64,000 nt of DNA from Woeseiaceae bacterium. Its GTDB lineage: Bacteria > Pseudomonadota > Gammaproteobacteria > Steroidobacterales > Woeseiaceae. Of the stretch, positions 17,535 to 25,721 are shown one piece after another; positions within the stretch are counted from its first letter, which is position 1; every line of letters starts with the position of its first letter. A program made the translations under genes and the position numbers. The stretch covers positions 1-64,000 of the forward strand of contig JAPKEL010000006.1 of NCBI GenBank assembly GCA_028822065.1, read 5' to 3'. The notes beneath the pieces were generated by a model. That model saw nothing but the letters and a program-made list of their open reading frames with translations, ran no database searches and was not told where the DNA came from.

Positions 17535-18983
17535 ATGAACTGGCAAGTTATACAAAGAATAGTGGGTCTTTTATTAATGATATTCAGTATTACGATGCTG
17601 CCTCCAATCATTATTAGCCTCCTCTTTGAGGATAGCGTCTGGGCTTCTTTTCTCTTCGGGTTCATCTTAACTATATTTTCGGGTCTAATCATTTGGCTCC
17701 CTGTCCGTCATTCTGGTAATGAGCTTAGATTAAGAGATGGGTTTCTGGTGGTGGCTTTATTTTGGGTTGTACTAGGTATTTTTGGAGCTTCGCCTTTCTA
17801 TTTTTCATCCCAACCAAACATGTCGCTTACTGATGCAATATTCGAATCTATGTCAGGACTTACCACTACTGGGGCTACTGTTTTAAACGGTCTTGATTTT
17901 TTACCTAAATCCATATTGTATTATCGACAACAGCTACAATGGCTTGGAGGCATGGGCATTATTGTTCTAGCCGTAGCAGTATTGCCTATGCTAGGGATTG
18001 GTGGAATGCAATTATATCGAGCTGAAACGCCTGGACCAATAAAAGACAACAAGCTAACCCCTAGAATCACAGAAACAGCCAAAGCGCTATGGTATGTATA
18101 TCTTATTTTTACCATACTATGTGCCTGTAGTTATTATTTAGCTGGCATGGACGGTTTTGATGCCATATGTCATGCCTTTTCTACTGTAGCAATAGGTGGG
18201 TTTTCAACACATGATTTAAGTATTGGATATTTTAATAATACCGCTATTGAGCTTATCGCTATCTTCTTTATGTTTGCCGCCGGGGTAAATTTCTCGCTCC
18301 ATTTTTTTACCTGGCGCAATAAAAACTTAATTCATTATTTTAATGACCATGAATTCAAAGCTTATTTAAAGCTCATACTGTCCATTTCAGCTTTTGTAGT
18401 TATATCGTTATTATTAAGCGATCATCTAGATAGTAAAAATATACCAGTAACCGGTATATTTCATGCCGTCTCAATCGCCACCACTACGGGTTTTACAACC
18501 ACAGATTTTGCTAATTGGCCTGGAGCTATACCGATTGTCCTTATATTGGCTAGCTTTATTGGTGGCTCGGCGGGTTCCACCGCGGGAGGTATCAAGGTAA
18601 TAAGATTTTTATTAATCTACAAACAAGGTGTTCGAGAAATAAAGCGTTTAGTGCACCCAAATGCAGAAATACCAGTCAAGCTAGGTCAAAATGCGGTTTC
18701 ATATCGTATCGTTGATGCGGTTTGGGGTTTCTTCTCAATCTATTTAATTATTTTTGGTTTCATGCTAATCGCCATGATGATGGTTGGTTTAGACCAAGTA
18801 ACCGCATTTTCTGCTGTTGCCGCCACCCTCAATAATCTAGGGCCAGGTCTAGGAGAGGTTGCCAATGGCTTTATGACTATGCCAAATAATGCCAAATGGA
18901 TTGCTATCGTTGGGATGCTGCTTGGCAGGCTTGAGATCTTTACATTACTCGTTTTGTTCACACCTACATTTTGGCGTCATTAA
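17535..18983 (+). CDS. trkH: Trk potassium uptake channel TrkH
   Basis: The membrane pore of the Trk system for low-affinity potassium import. The 482-residue hydrophobic protein shows the four selectivity-filter-like loops of the SKT family: SMSGLTTTGATV, STVAIGGFSTHD, SIATTTGFTTTDF and AATLNNLGPGLG. A glycine-rich GGSAGSTAGGIK segment also matches. The partner trkA is immediately upstream. The following dctQ begins only about 16 bases after the trkH stop if its upstream start is used, so the TRAP genes may be read from the same transcript. Confidence 0.96.
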   Translation: MNWQVIQRIVGLLLMIFSITMLPPIIISLLFEDSVWASFLFGFILTIFSGLIIWLPVRHSGNELRLRDGFLVVALFWVVLGIFGASPFYFSSQPNMSLTDAIFESMSGLTTTGATVLNGLDFLPKSILYYRQQLQWLGGMGIIVLAVAVLPMLGIGGMQLYRAETPGPIKDNKLTPRITETAKALWYVYLIFTILCACSYYLAGMDGFDAICHAFSTVAIGGFSTHDLSIGYFNNTAIELIAIFFMFAAGVNFSLHFFTWRNKNLIHYFNDHEFKAYLKLILSISAFVVISLLLSDHLDSKNIPVTGIFHAVSIATTTGFTTTDFANWPGAIPIVLILASFIGGSAGSTAGGIKVIRFLLIYKQGVREIKRLVHPNAEIPVKLGQNAVSYRIVDAVWGFFSIYLIIFGFMLIAMMMVGLDQVTAFSAVAATLNNLGPGLGEVANGFMTMPNNAKWIAIVGMLLGRLEIFTLLVLFTPTFWRH

Positions 18984-18999
18984 AACTGATCGGTGACTC

Positions 19000-19509
19000 A
19001 TAAATAGCTTTACCTACATTGCTAACACCATCGATAAAAGTATTCGTGTTATAGGAAAAACAATTTCTTGGTTAACCTTAGCTATGGTACTAACAACCTT
19101 TCTGATCGTAATATTGAGATATGCTTTTAATCTGGGGGCGATTTTCTTGCAGGAGTCTCTAGTGTGGCTACACAGCGCGATATTTTTGTTAGGCTCAGCC
19201 TATACCCTTCAATATAATGAACATGTGCGTGTAGATATTTTGTACAGAACATTCTCCAAAAAAAAACAAGATTGGATAAATACAATCGGCATCCTTGTCT
19301 TTGTATTTCCAGTATGTATTTATTTCATTAGTGCATCTTGGGGTTTTGTTTATGCTTCATGGTCAGTCAATGAAATTTCTAGAGATGCTGGGGGATTAAT
19401 CTATCCAGCCATTCCTCTTTTAAAAAGTATGTTAATTCTTATGCCATTAACTTTATTTTTTCAGAGTTTATCAATCCTAATAAAAATTAATCTACACTCG
19501 AGAATTTAA
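19000..19509 (+). CDS. dctQ: TRAP transporter small permease subunit (DctQ family), non-canonical start
   Basis: The small membrane subunit of a tripartite ATP-independent periplasmic transporter. The first ATG is at 19084, but the frame is open upstream and encodes the usual DctQ start (TIDKSIRVIGKTISWLTLAM, then VLTTFLIVILRYAF). No ATG, GTG or TTG exists between the in-frame TGA at 18994 and 19084. ATA at 19000, three bases after GGTGA (18992-18996), or ATT at 19018, are the candidate starts. The 19000 start gives 169 residues, normal for the family. The family signature FLQESLVWLH and HVRVDILY follows. It ends 2 bases before dctM. Confidence 0.8.
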   Translation: MNSFTYIANTIDKSIRVIGKTISWLTLAMVLTTFLIVILRYAFNLGAIFLQESLVWLHSAIFLLGSAYTLQYNEHVRVDILYRTFSKKKQDWINTIGILVFVFPVCIYFISASWGFVYASWSVNEISRDAGGLIYPAIPLLKSMLILMPLTLFFQSLSILIKINLHSRI

Positions 19510-19511
19510 TC

Positions 19512-20882
19512 ATGGAATGGATGGCTTTATTATTATTCATCGCTATCATCATAGTTCTGCTTTTCGGTTTTCCTGTAGCATTTTCTTTGGCTGGGACCTC
19601 CCTGATATTTGCCGTGGTTGGGATCATCAGCGGTTCTTTTGAACAGGCTTTTTTAACCGGCTTGCCAAATCGTATTTACGGAATAATGACAAATACAACT
19701 CTTTTGGCGGTTCCATTATTTATCTTTATGGGAATCACATTAGAAAAATCTCACATTGCCGAAGACCTTTTAGAAAGCCTTTCAGATCTATTATGGCGCC
19801 TCAAAGGGGGTCTTGGTATAGCCGTAATGATTATTGGTATGTTACTTGCCGCTAGTACCGGAATTGTTGGTGCCACTGTCGTAACGCTTGGTTTGCTTGC
19901 TCTACCAACAATGCTTAAAAAAGGATATTCAGCTGAAATTTCTGCGGGCACTGTCTGTGCAGCTGGCACACTTGGTCAAATCATTCCGCCCTCAATTGTG
20001 CTGGTCATGCTTGGTGATGTTATTTCTTCCTCGTATCAATATGCTCAATTAACACAAGGTAATTTTTCTCCCCGAACCGTTTCCGTTGGAGATCTCTTTG
20101 CTGGGGCTTTAATTCCTGGTCTTGTGCTTGTTACTTTGTATCTATTGTATATTTTTATGACGGGGTTTTTCTATCCCGAAACAATCGATCCTGATAAGGT
20201 TCTTAAGCCTAAAAATCAAAGTATAAAACAAATAGTTAGCTCTCTCTTTGCGCCACTTTTTTTAATTTTCTCAGTGCTTGGTTCAATCTTATTTGGTTTT
20301 GCAACTCCTACAGAAGCGGCTGGTATTGGTGCTACTGGGGCTCTATTTATTTCATATATAAGAAAAAAACTAACTTTCATGCAGCTGTCTGATGTCATGC
20401 AAACCACCTTAAAAATAACCAGTATGATATTCTTTATCTTAATTGGTGCCTCTATATTTTCATTGGTATTTCGAGGTTTTGGTGGTGATGAGAGCATTCG
20501 TAATTTCTTATTAGCACTGCCTGGTGACAGTTTTACCGCTATCCTTATTGTAATGTTAGCTATTTTTTTGCTCGGGTTTATTTTGGATTTTATAGAAATA
20601 ACCTTTGTTGTCGTGCCGATAGTGGCTCCGATATTACTAACAATGGATATTGACCCAATCTGGCTTGGCATTATGATTGCTATTAACTTACAAACTTCGT
20701 TTTTAACACCGCCATTCGGTTTTGCGCTCTTTTATCTTCGTGGTGTCGCGCCTAACTCTATCTCTACCAAACAAATATATCGAGGAGTTATTCCATTCGT
20801 AATTATTCAAATCTTAATGCTTATAATTCTTAGTATATTTCCACAGTTAGTAACCTGGCTACCAAACTACATATACTCTTAA
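19512..20882 (+). CDS. dctM: TRAP transporter large permease subunit DctM
   Basis: The large subunit, which uses a sodium or proton gradient to import substrate delivered by the binding protein. The 456 residues are hydrophobic throughout with the DctM motifs: ALLLFIAIIIVLLFGFPVAFSL at the start, LLAASTGIVGATVVTLG, GTLGQIIPPSIVLVMLGD, and the second inverted-repeat part GFILDFIEITFVVVPIVAPIL and LQTSFLTPPFGFALFYLRG. It follows dctQ by 2 bases. Its end is 10 bases from the convergent dctP. Confidence 0.95.
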   Translation: MEWMALLLFIAIIIVLLFGFPVAFSLAGTSLIFAVVGIISGSFEQAFLTGLPNRIYGIMTNTTLLAVPLFIFMGITLEKSHIAEDLLESLSDLLWRLKGGLGIAVMIIGMLLAASTGIVGATVVTLGLLALPTMLKKGYSAEISAGTVCAAGTLGQIIPPSIVLVMLGDVISSSYQYAQLTQGNFSPRTVSVGDLFAGALIPGLVLVTLYLLYIFMTGFFYPETIDPDKVLKPKNQSIKQIVSSLFAPLFLIFSVLGSILFGFATPTEAAGIGATGALFISYIRKKLTFMQLSDVMQTTLKITSMIFFILIGASIFSLVFRGFGGDESIRNFLLALPGDSFTAILIVMLAIFLLGFILDFIEITFVVVPIVAPILLTMDIDPIWLGIMIAINLQTSFLTPPFGFALFYLRGVAPNSISTKQIYRGVIPFVIIQILMLIILSIFPQLVTWLPNYIYS

Positions 20883-20892
20883 TAAATTAATC

Positions 20893-21999
20893 TTAATGCT
20901 TTAGGCTTCCGATGCGCATTTTTAGGTATGCTAGCTCAGTAATATTCTGATTGGCTGAAGATTTTTTAATAAAGCTACTTATTGATTCTTCAATTTCTCT
21001 TGATGTTTCGTCTTTCTGAGTCAAATCTGCAATGGCGTTATCGGCATGTAATCGCAGCTCATTAAATACTGCTTGAGGAATTTGTTTTATTTCTATATTA
21101 GGATCATTGCTTAATTGCTCCAAAGCGACTGCATTGCCCCACATATATTCTGATGTCATATTTAAATTTGCGCTCTGACAAGCTATAGTTAAAATTTGCT
21201 GTAAATCGAGGGGTAAAGAATCCCATGCGCCTTGATTAATTATACATTCTATATTTGGGCCGGGCTCATGAAAGCCAGGATAATAATAGTATCTAGCTGC
21301 TTTATGTAATCCTAGAGAAACGTCATTATAAGGACCAACCCATTCAGCAGCATCGATTGCTCCTGTTTGCAAAGAAGTGAATATTTCAGAACCAGCCATA
21401 GTGACTTGAATTGCTCCGGCTCTCTGCATAATTTCACCGCCAAGTCCAGGCATTCTAATTTTAAGGCCAACGATATCATCTATTGTATTTATCTCCCTAT
21501 TAAACCAACCAAGCATCTGAACGCCTGTATTACCAACAGGAAAGGGGACAAGATCAAAAGGTTTATAACATTTTTGCCATAATTCCAGGCCGCCGCCAAA
21601 ATATAACCAGGCGTTCATTTCATTAACATTCAGCCCAAAAGGAACAGTAGTAAAATAAGGTGCAGCAGGCAGCTTGCCTCGATGATAATAAGATGAATCA
21701 TGCCCCATTTGGACTGTTCCCTGACTCACTGCATCAAAAACCTCCAATGGAGGCACAATTTCCCCACCGGCATATACTTTAATTTTTAGCCTGCCATTAC
21801 TGGCTTTTTCAATATTTTTAGCTAAATTATCTGCGCCTACACCCAATCCAGGGAGATGCGGAGGCCATGATGTCGCCATGTTCCATTCAAAAACCTCATT
21901 AATATTCGTAATAGGTTCTTTTGTATCAGCATGATCTTCACTGCAAGCAGAGACTCCAGCGGCTAAAGTTATACCAGTTACAAATTCTCGTCTTTTCAC
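20893..21999 (-). CDS. dctP: TRAP transporter substrate-binding protein, probable 2-oxo acid/lactate type
   Basis: A periplasmic solute receptor for the dctQM permease, encoded convergently. The 368 residues begin with a twin-arginine leader (KRREFVTG) followed by a hydrophobic stretch and GVSAC, which resembles a lipobox at Cys19. The mature protein may therefore be Tat-exported and lipid-anchored. The ligand domain contains GLKIRMPGLGGE and GAIDAAEWVGPYND followed by the tyrosine-rich YYYYPGFHEPG. This pattern is known from the TakP/lactate-binding TRAP subgroup. The substrate assignment is inference; the TRAP family membership is firm. Confidence 0.9.
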   Translation of the reverse strand: MKRREFVTGITLAAGVSACSEDHADTKEPITNINEVFEWNMATSWPPHLPGLGVGADNLAKNIEKASNGRLKIKVYAGGEIVPPLEVFDAVSQGTVQMGHDSSYYHRGKLPAAPYFTTVPFGLNVNEMNAWLYFGGGLELWQKCYKPFDLVPFPVGNTGVQMLGWFNREINTIDDIVGLKIRMPGLGGEIMQRAGAIQVTMAGSEIFTSLQTGAIDAAEWVGPYNDVSLGLHKAARYYYYPGFHEPGPNIECIINQGAWDSLPLDLQQILTIACQSANLNMTSEYMWGNAVALEQLSNDPNIEIKQIPQAVFNELRLHADNAIADLTQKDETSREIEESISSFIKKSSANQNITELAYLKMRIGSLKH

Positions 22000-22078
22000 T
22001 TAGAGCGCTCCCATAGGTTTGAATAAAGAGTTTAAAGCGTCACCAATTTAGTGCAACTAAATTCTTTATAAATAAATA

Positions 22079-22157
22079 TTTCCCACTTTTGATAATAAAA
22101 AATAGAATTAATAGAAATAATTCCCACTTATTAAAATTTTTATAACAAAGTGGGAAA
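22079..22157. repeat. Triple TTCCCACTT repeat (two direct, one inverted) between dctP and dtd
   Basis: TTTCCCACTTT lies at 22079-22089, TTCCCACTT at 22121-22129, and the exact inverse AAAGTGGGAAA at 22147-22157. The outer two make an 11-base perfect inverted repeat around 57 bases. The 22000-22278 gap contains no gene, and these GC-containing words stand out in very AT-rich DNA. They could be operator sites for a regulator of dctP or dtd, or the arms of an RNA hairpin. Confidence 0.6.
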
Positions 22158-22278
22158 TTATCTATTGATAATTGATGCAATCAAGCATTTATAATAAAAA
22201 TACACTAGACTACTTTATATAAAAAATAATTCTCATTATGCTTACATTTCTCGTAATGATATTTATATGGAGAATAGC

Positions 22279-22719
22279 TTGATTGCTTTACTACAGCGTG
22301 TAAAAAAAGCCTCAGTTGAAATTGAAAAAAAAGAAATTGCATCAATCCAGCGAGGATTACTAGTTTTTATCGCTTTTAAACAAGAAGACTCAAGCAAACA
22401 AGTCTTCAGGCTAGTAAAACGAATTCTAAATTATCGTATTTTCCCTGATGAAAATAATAAAATGAATAAAAGTGTTCTTGACGAGGCGCTAGATGTATTG
22501 GTAGTACCGCAATTTACTCTAGCTGCAGATACCAATAGTGGTAATAGGCCTAGCTTTTCAAGGGCGGCTGACCCAATTTTAAGTGAAAAGCTTTTTTTAG
22601 AGTTTGTTGAATGGATATCATCAGAGCATGAAAAAATTCATTGCGGTGTCTTTGCTGCAAATATGCAAGTTAGTCTTATTAATGATGGGCCCGTAACTTT
22701 TTGGTTGGAAGTTAATTGA
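22279..22719 (+). CDS. dtd: D-aminoacyl-tRNA deacylase
   Basis: Removes D-amino acids and mis-charged glycine from tRNA. An in-frame ATG exists at 22267, but I prefer the TTG at 22279. GGAG (22269-22272) then sits 6 bases ahead as ribosome binding site, and the product starts MIALLQRVKKASV exactly as the family does, giving 146 residues. The two signature segments are present: PQFTLAADTNSGNRPSF (with the SQFTL-type motif as PQFTL) and the C-terminal NDGPVTFWLE. The gene stands alone between the TRAP receptor and tatABC. Confidence 0.93.
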   Translation: MIALLQRVKKASVEIEKKEIASIQRGLLVFIAFKQEDSSKQVFRLVKRILNYRIFPDENNKMNKSVLDEALDVLVVPQFTLAADTNSGNRPSFSRAADPILSEKLFLEFVEWISSEHEKIHCGVFAANMQVSLINDGPVTFWLEVN

Positions 22720-22847
22720 TAAAAGCGTGAATAATAAAAACTTTTGCATATTCCAAGGACAAGACGCACTATATTCATTAATGATAATAAATTGTTATAC
22801 TTAGATTATTATAAATTAATGTTTAAATATTATTAGGAGTAAGAAAG

Positions 22848-23081
22848 ATGTTATCAAACATCGGCCCATTTCAATTACTGATTGTTTTAGCAATTGTTTT
22901 AGCAATTTTTGGTACTAAGCGATTACGCACACTCGGTTCAGATTTAGGTAGTGCGGTCAAAGGCTTTAGATCAGCCGTCAGTGAGGCTGATAAAGAACCG
23001 GCTGACCAAGATAAAAACGAAACTGCTGATTTTTCTACAGCTAATACCGACCAAGCTGAAGAACCAAATAACCACTCATAA
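22848..23081 (+). CDS. tatA: Sec-independent translocase subunit TatA
   Basis: The pore-forming component for export of folded proteins. The 77 residues comprise one N-terminal membrane helix (about 7-22), the [14 protein letters not shown] hinge and amphipathic helix, and an acidic tail. AGGAG precedes the ATG. The helix carries the phenylalanine-glycine hinge typical of TatA. It is followed by tatB after 18 bases and then tatC, a complete tatABC set. Confidence 0.95.
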   Translation: MLSNIGPFQLLIVLAIVLAIFGTKRLRTLGSDLGSAVKGFRSAVSEADKEPADQDKNETADFSTANTDQAEEPNNHS

Positions 23082-23099
23082 TCACAATTAAGGGTTATT

Positions 23100-23438
23100 A
23101 TGTCTGGTATTGGCTTTTGGGAATTAATTATTCTCTTCCTGATTGGCCTCATTGTTCTGGGTCCAAAACGTCTACCTCAAGTCGCTAATCAACTGGGCGA
23201 GTGGATAGGCCAGGCAAAAAGGATGACAAGAGTGATGCGGAGGCAGCTCGAAGAAGAGATTGATCTTAATGACTTAGATCAAAATTCAATCAACTTGCCT
23301 AAAGAAGATGTATCAAGACCGCAATTCGTTAATGACAACCCTGACTACAACCAAAGACCGCCTGAGCCTGAAGCTGAGCCTGAAGCTGAGCCTGAAGCTG
23401 AGCCTGAAGCTGAGCCTTCAAGCAAGAATACTAATTAA
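23100..23438 (+). CDS. tatB: Sec-independent translocase subunit TatB with acidic repeat tail
   Basis: TatB works with TatC to recognise twin-arginine signals. The 112-residue product has an N-terminal helix (GFWELIILFLIGLIVLGPKRLP) and an amphipathic helix to about residue 60. The C-terminal tail, about 81-107, is built of repeated Pro-Glu-Ala-Glu units. The helix glutamate (Glu8 in FWELI) is the polar residue characteristic of TatB. The low-complexity tail is encoded by a 12-base tandem repeat and is probably unstructured and variable in length. Confidence 0.93.
   Translation: MSGIGFWELIILFLIGLIVLGPKRLPQVANQLGEWIGQAKRMTRVMRRQLEEEIDLNDLDQNSINLPKEDVSRPQFVNDNPDYNQRPPEPEAEPEAEPEAEPEAEPSSKNTN
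23367..23414 (+). repeat. Four perfect tandem copies of CCTGAAGCTGAG inside tatB
   Basis: The 12-base unit repeats four times without a mismatch and is preceded by a half unit CCTGAG at 23361-23366. Each unit adds Pro-Glu-Ala-Glu without shifting frame. Identical copies suggest recent expansion by slippage. Confidence 0.9.
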
Positions 23439-23453
23439 TCAAATCTAAATATA

Positions 23454-24206
23454 ATGGATCAAAAACTCGAAGAAGAGGAACTAGCAGAAGGCACTTTATT
23501 GTCTCACCTTATTGAACTAAGAAGCAGACTGTTAATTATTGCTATCTCAGTTGTTGTGGTCTTCATCTGTATGCTACCTTTCTCGAGAGATATCTTTACA
23601 GTAATTTCGGATCCACTGCGTGAAGTGCTCCCGGGCAATGCAATGATTGCGACCGCTGTAGCTTCGCCGCTCTTGACTCCTTTTAAATTAACTTTCTTTG
23701 CAGCTTTGTTTTTAGTGATGCCCATTGTTTTGTTTCAAGTATGGACATTTATTGCGCCAGGGCTGTATAAAAAAGAAAAACGCTTTGCAATTCCATTATT
23801 TATGACAAGCATGCTTTTATTTTATTCTGGAATCGCTTTTGCTTATTTTGTTGTCTTTCCCTTGATGTTTGGTTTTTTTACCTCAGTGGCCCCTGAGGGC
23901 GTAGAAGTACAAACCGACATTGCTCAATTCTTAGACTTCATAACCACAATTGTTTTTGCATTCGGCATAGCTTTTGAGGTTCCTGTTGCTACAGTATTAG
24001 TCGTTTGGGCGGGCCTTACCGACACAAAAAAACTAGGAAAAGCAAGGCCTTATGTTTTCCTAATGGCTTTTGTTGCCGGAATGTTTTTAACTCCACCCGA
24101 TATTATTAGCCAAACATTACTGGCTGTTCCAGTATATCTCTTGTATGAATTAGGCATCATCATGTCTAAGGTGTTTGTTATTAAAGAGCCCGCTGATAAT
24201 GAATAA
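23454..24206 (+). CDS. tatC: Sec-independent translocase subunit TatC
   Basis: The core twin-arginine receptor of the Tat system. The 250-residue product begins with the cytoplasmic element LLSHLIELRSRLL and continues with six predicted membrane helices. Family segments include SPLLTPFKLTFF, FRVW-like FQVWTFIAPGLY, FAFGIAFEVPVATV and the C-terminal FVAGMFLTPPDIISQTLLAVPVYLLYE. It follows tatB by 15 bases and completes the operon. The TRAP receptor DctP 1.5 kb away is a plausible client. Confidence 0.97.
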   Translation: MDQKLEEEELAEGTLLSHLIELRSRLLIIAISVVVVFICMLPFSRDIFTVISDPLREVLPGNAMIATAVASPLLTPFKLTFFAALFLVMPIVLFQVWTFIAPGLYKKEKRFAIPLFMTSMLLFYSGIAFAYFVVFPLMFGFFTSVAPEGVEVQTDIAQFLDFITTIVFAFGIAFEVPVATVLVVWAGLTDTKKLGKARPYVFLMAFVAGMFLTPPDIISQTLLAVPVYLLYELGIIMSKVFVIKEPADNE

Positions 24207-24248
24207 AGTTATTTGTAGACAGGCCAATACGCCAACAAGTTACTAAAT

Positions 24249-25709
24249 ATGAATGACACAGTTTTGGGACACCCAAAAGGACTGGTAACCCTCTTTTTTA
24301 CCGAGATGTGGGAAAGATTGAGCTTTTATGGAATGAGAGCTCTGCTGGTGCTATTTATGACAGATCAAGTCATCAATGGAGGTATGGGCTTAACCGATGC
24401 CGATGCAACAGCAATTTATGGTATCTATACTGCGCTTGTTTATCTGGTTGCATTACCGGGCGGATGGATTGCTGATCGAATAATTGGAGCACAATCAGCA
24501 ATTTTGGCAGGTGGAATTATTATTATGTGTGGGCATTTTGTGCTTGCCATCCCATCAATAAACACATTTTTTTTAGGTTTACTCTTGGTGATTTTAGGCA
24601 CCGGGCTTTTAAAGCCTAATATAAGCGCAATCCTTGGCGCACTATATATGCGCGGTGATCACAGGAGAGATGCGGGCTTTTCAATCTTTTACATGGGGAT
24701 CAATCTTGGTGGTATGTTAGGTCCAATAATTTGTGGCGCTTTAGCTCAAAATGAAAATTTTGGTTGGCACTATGGCTTTGCTGTTGCTGGAATCGGCATG
24801 CTATTTGGCGTAATTCAATTTTGGAAAACCAGGCAGTATTTGGGTCAAGCAGGCAGGAAAAATATCAATTTCAATATGCGACAAAAGCAATTTTTATTTT
24901 TAGTCTGCATGCTCATCGTGCTCGGATTATTCTGGTTTTCTAGGCTTAATATAGAAAATATCAATTTTATAAAAATCTCTGAAATAACTACCTATATAAT
25001 TTTATTTGCCGCATTTGGTTTTTTTGCCTATGTGCTCCTATTAGGAAAACTAAACACACAAGAACGTAGTCGGGTATGGGTAATAATAGCGCTTTTTCTG
25101 GGGGCCTCTATGTTTTGGGCTGGTTTTGAGCAAGCAGGTTCATCTTTAAATCTATTTGCGAATCGATATACGAAGCTTGAGTTTGGTTGGCTAACGCTCT
25201 ATTCCTCGTGGTTTCAATCAGTCAATTCTATTTTTATAATTATCTTTGCTCCTATGTTTGCTTATTTGTGGATTTGGCTTGCTAAAAAAAATCTCAATCC
25301 ATCTACGCCTACAAAATTTGCTATTGGCTTATTATTTCTAGCACTAGGATTCTTTATGATGGTTATGGCATCTTCCATTGTCGCCAATGGTAATCAGGCC
25401 ATGCCTACCTGGTTATTATTAACTTATCTTTTTCATACATTTGGTGAATTAGCACTCTCTCCAGTAGGGTTGTCAGTTACAACCAAGCTAGCGCCTAAGC
25501 GTTTTGTCGGTCAAATGATGGGTATCTGGTTTGTTGCTTCGGCCTTAGGAAATCTTATTGCAGGGCGCATAGCAGGTGAATTCAATGCAAACAATATATC
25601 TAGCTTTCCTGATCAATACTTCAATATCGTTCTCACCTCCGCTGGAGCTGGAATTATCTTATTACTTGCAAGCAAATCACTTCAAAAACTCATGGGTGAC
25701 GTTGAATAG
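24249..25709 (+). CDS. Proton-dependent oligopeptide transporter (POT/PTR2 family)
   Basis: A major-facilitator membrane protein that imports di- and tripeptides with protons. The 486 residues carry the POT proton-coupling motif ExxER (Glu19, Glu22, Arg23 in TEMWERLSFYGMRALL). The PTR2 segments GGWIADRIIGAQ, GTGLLKPNISAILG and FSIFYMGINLGGMLGP follow, and FGELALSPVGLSVTTKLAP appears late. About fourteen membrane segments are expected. It follows tatC by 42 bases, probably by chance. The exact substrate cannot be read from sequence. Confidence 0.92.
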   Translation: MNDTVLGHPKGLVTLFFTEMWERLSFYGMRALLVLFMTDQVINGGMGLTDADATAIYGIYTALVYLVALPGGWIADRIIGAQSAILAGGIIIMCGHFVLAIPSINTFFLGLLLVILGTGLLKPNISAILGALYMRGDHRRDAGFSIFYMGINLGGMLGPIICGALAQNENFGWHYGFAVAGIGMLFGVIQFWKTRQYLGQAGRKNINFNMRQKQFLFLVCMLIVLGLFWFSRLNIENINFIKISEITTYIILFAAFGFFAYVLLLGKLNTQERSRVWVIIALFLGASMFWAGFEQAGSSLNLFANRYTKLEFGWLTLYSSWFQSVNSIFIIIFAPMFAYLWIWLAKKNLNPSTPTKFAIGLLFLALGFFMMVMASSIVANGNQAMPTWLLLTYLFHTFGELALSPVGLSVTTKLAPKRFVGQMMGIWFVASALGNLIAGRIAGEFNANNISSFPDQYFNIVLTSAGAGIILLLASKSLQKLMGDVE

Positions 25710-25721
25710 TATTCATTACGA

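Noticed and set aside
22222-22240. Fur-box-like word (AAAAATAATTCTCATTATG) upstream of dtd
   Set aside because: It matches 13 of 19 consensus positions, but the consensus itself is AT-rich and such matches are expected by chance here. dtd has no iron link.
22267-22278. ATG at 22267 as the dtd start
   Set aside because: It overlaps the GGAG that serves the TTG at 22279, and the family begins at the MIALLQRV position.
23361-23414. Tandem repeat as a possible CRISPR array
   Set aside because: The units are contiguous, have no spacers, keep frame and encode the TatB tail.
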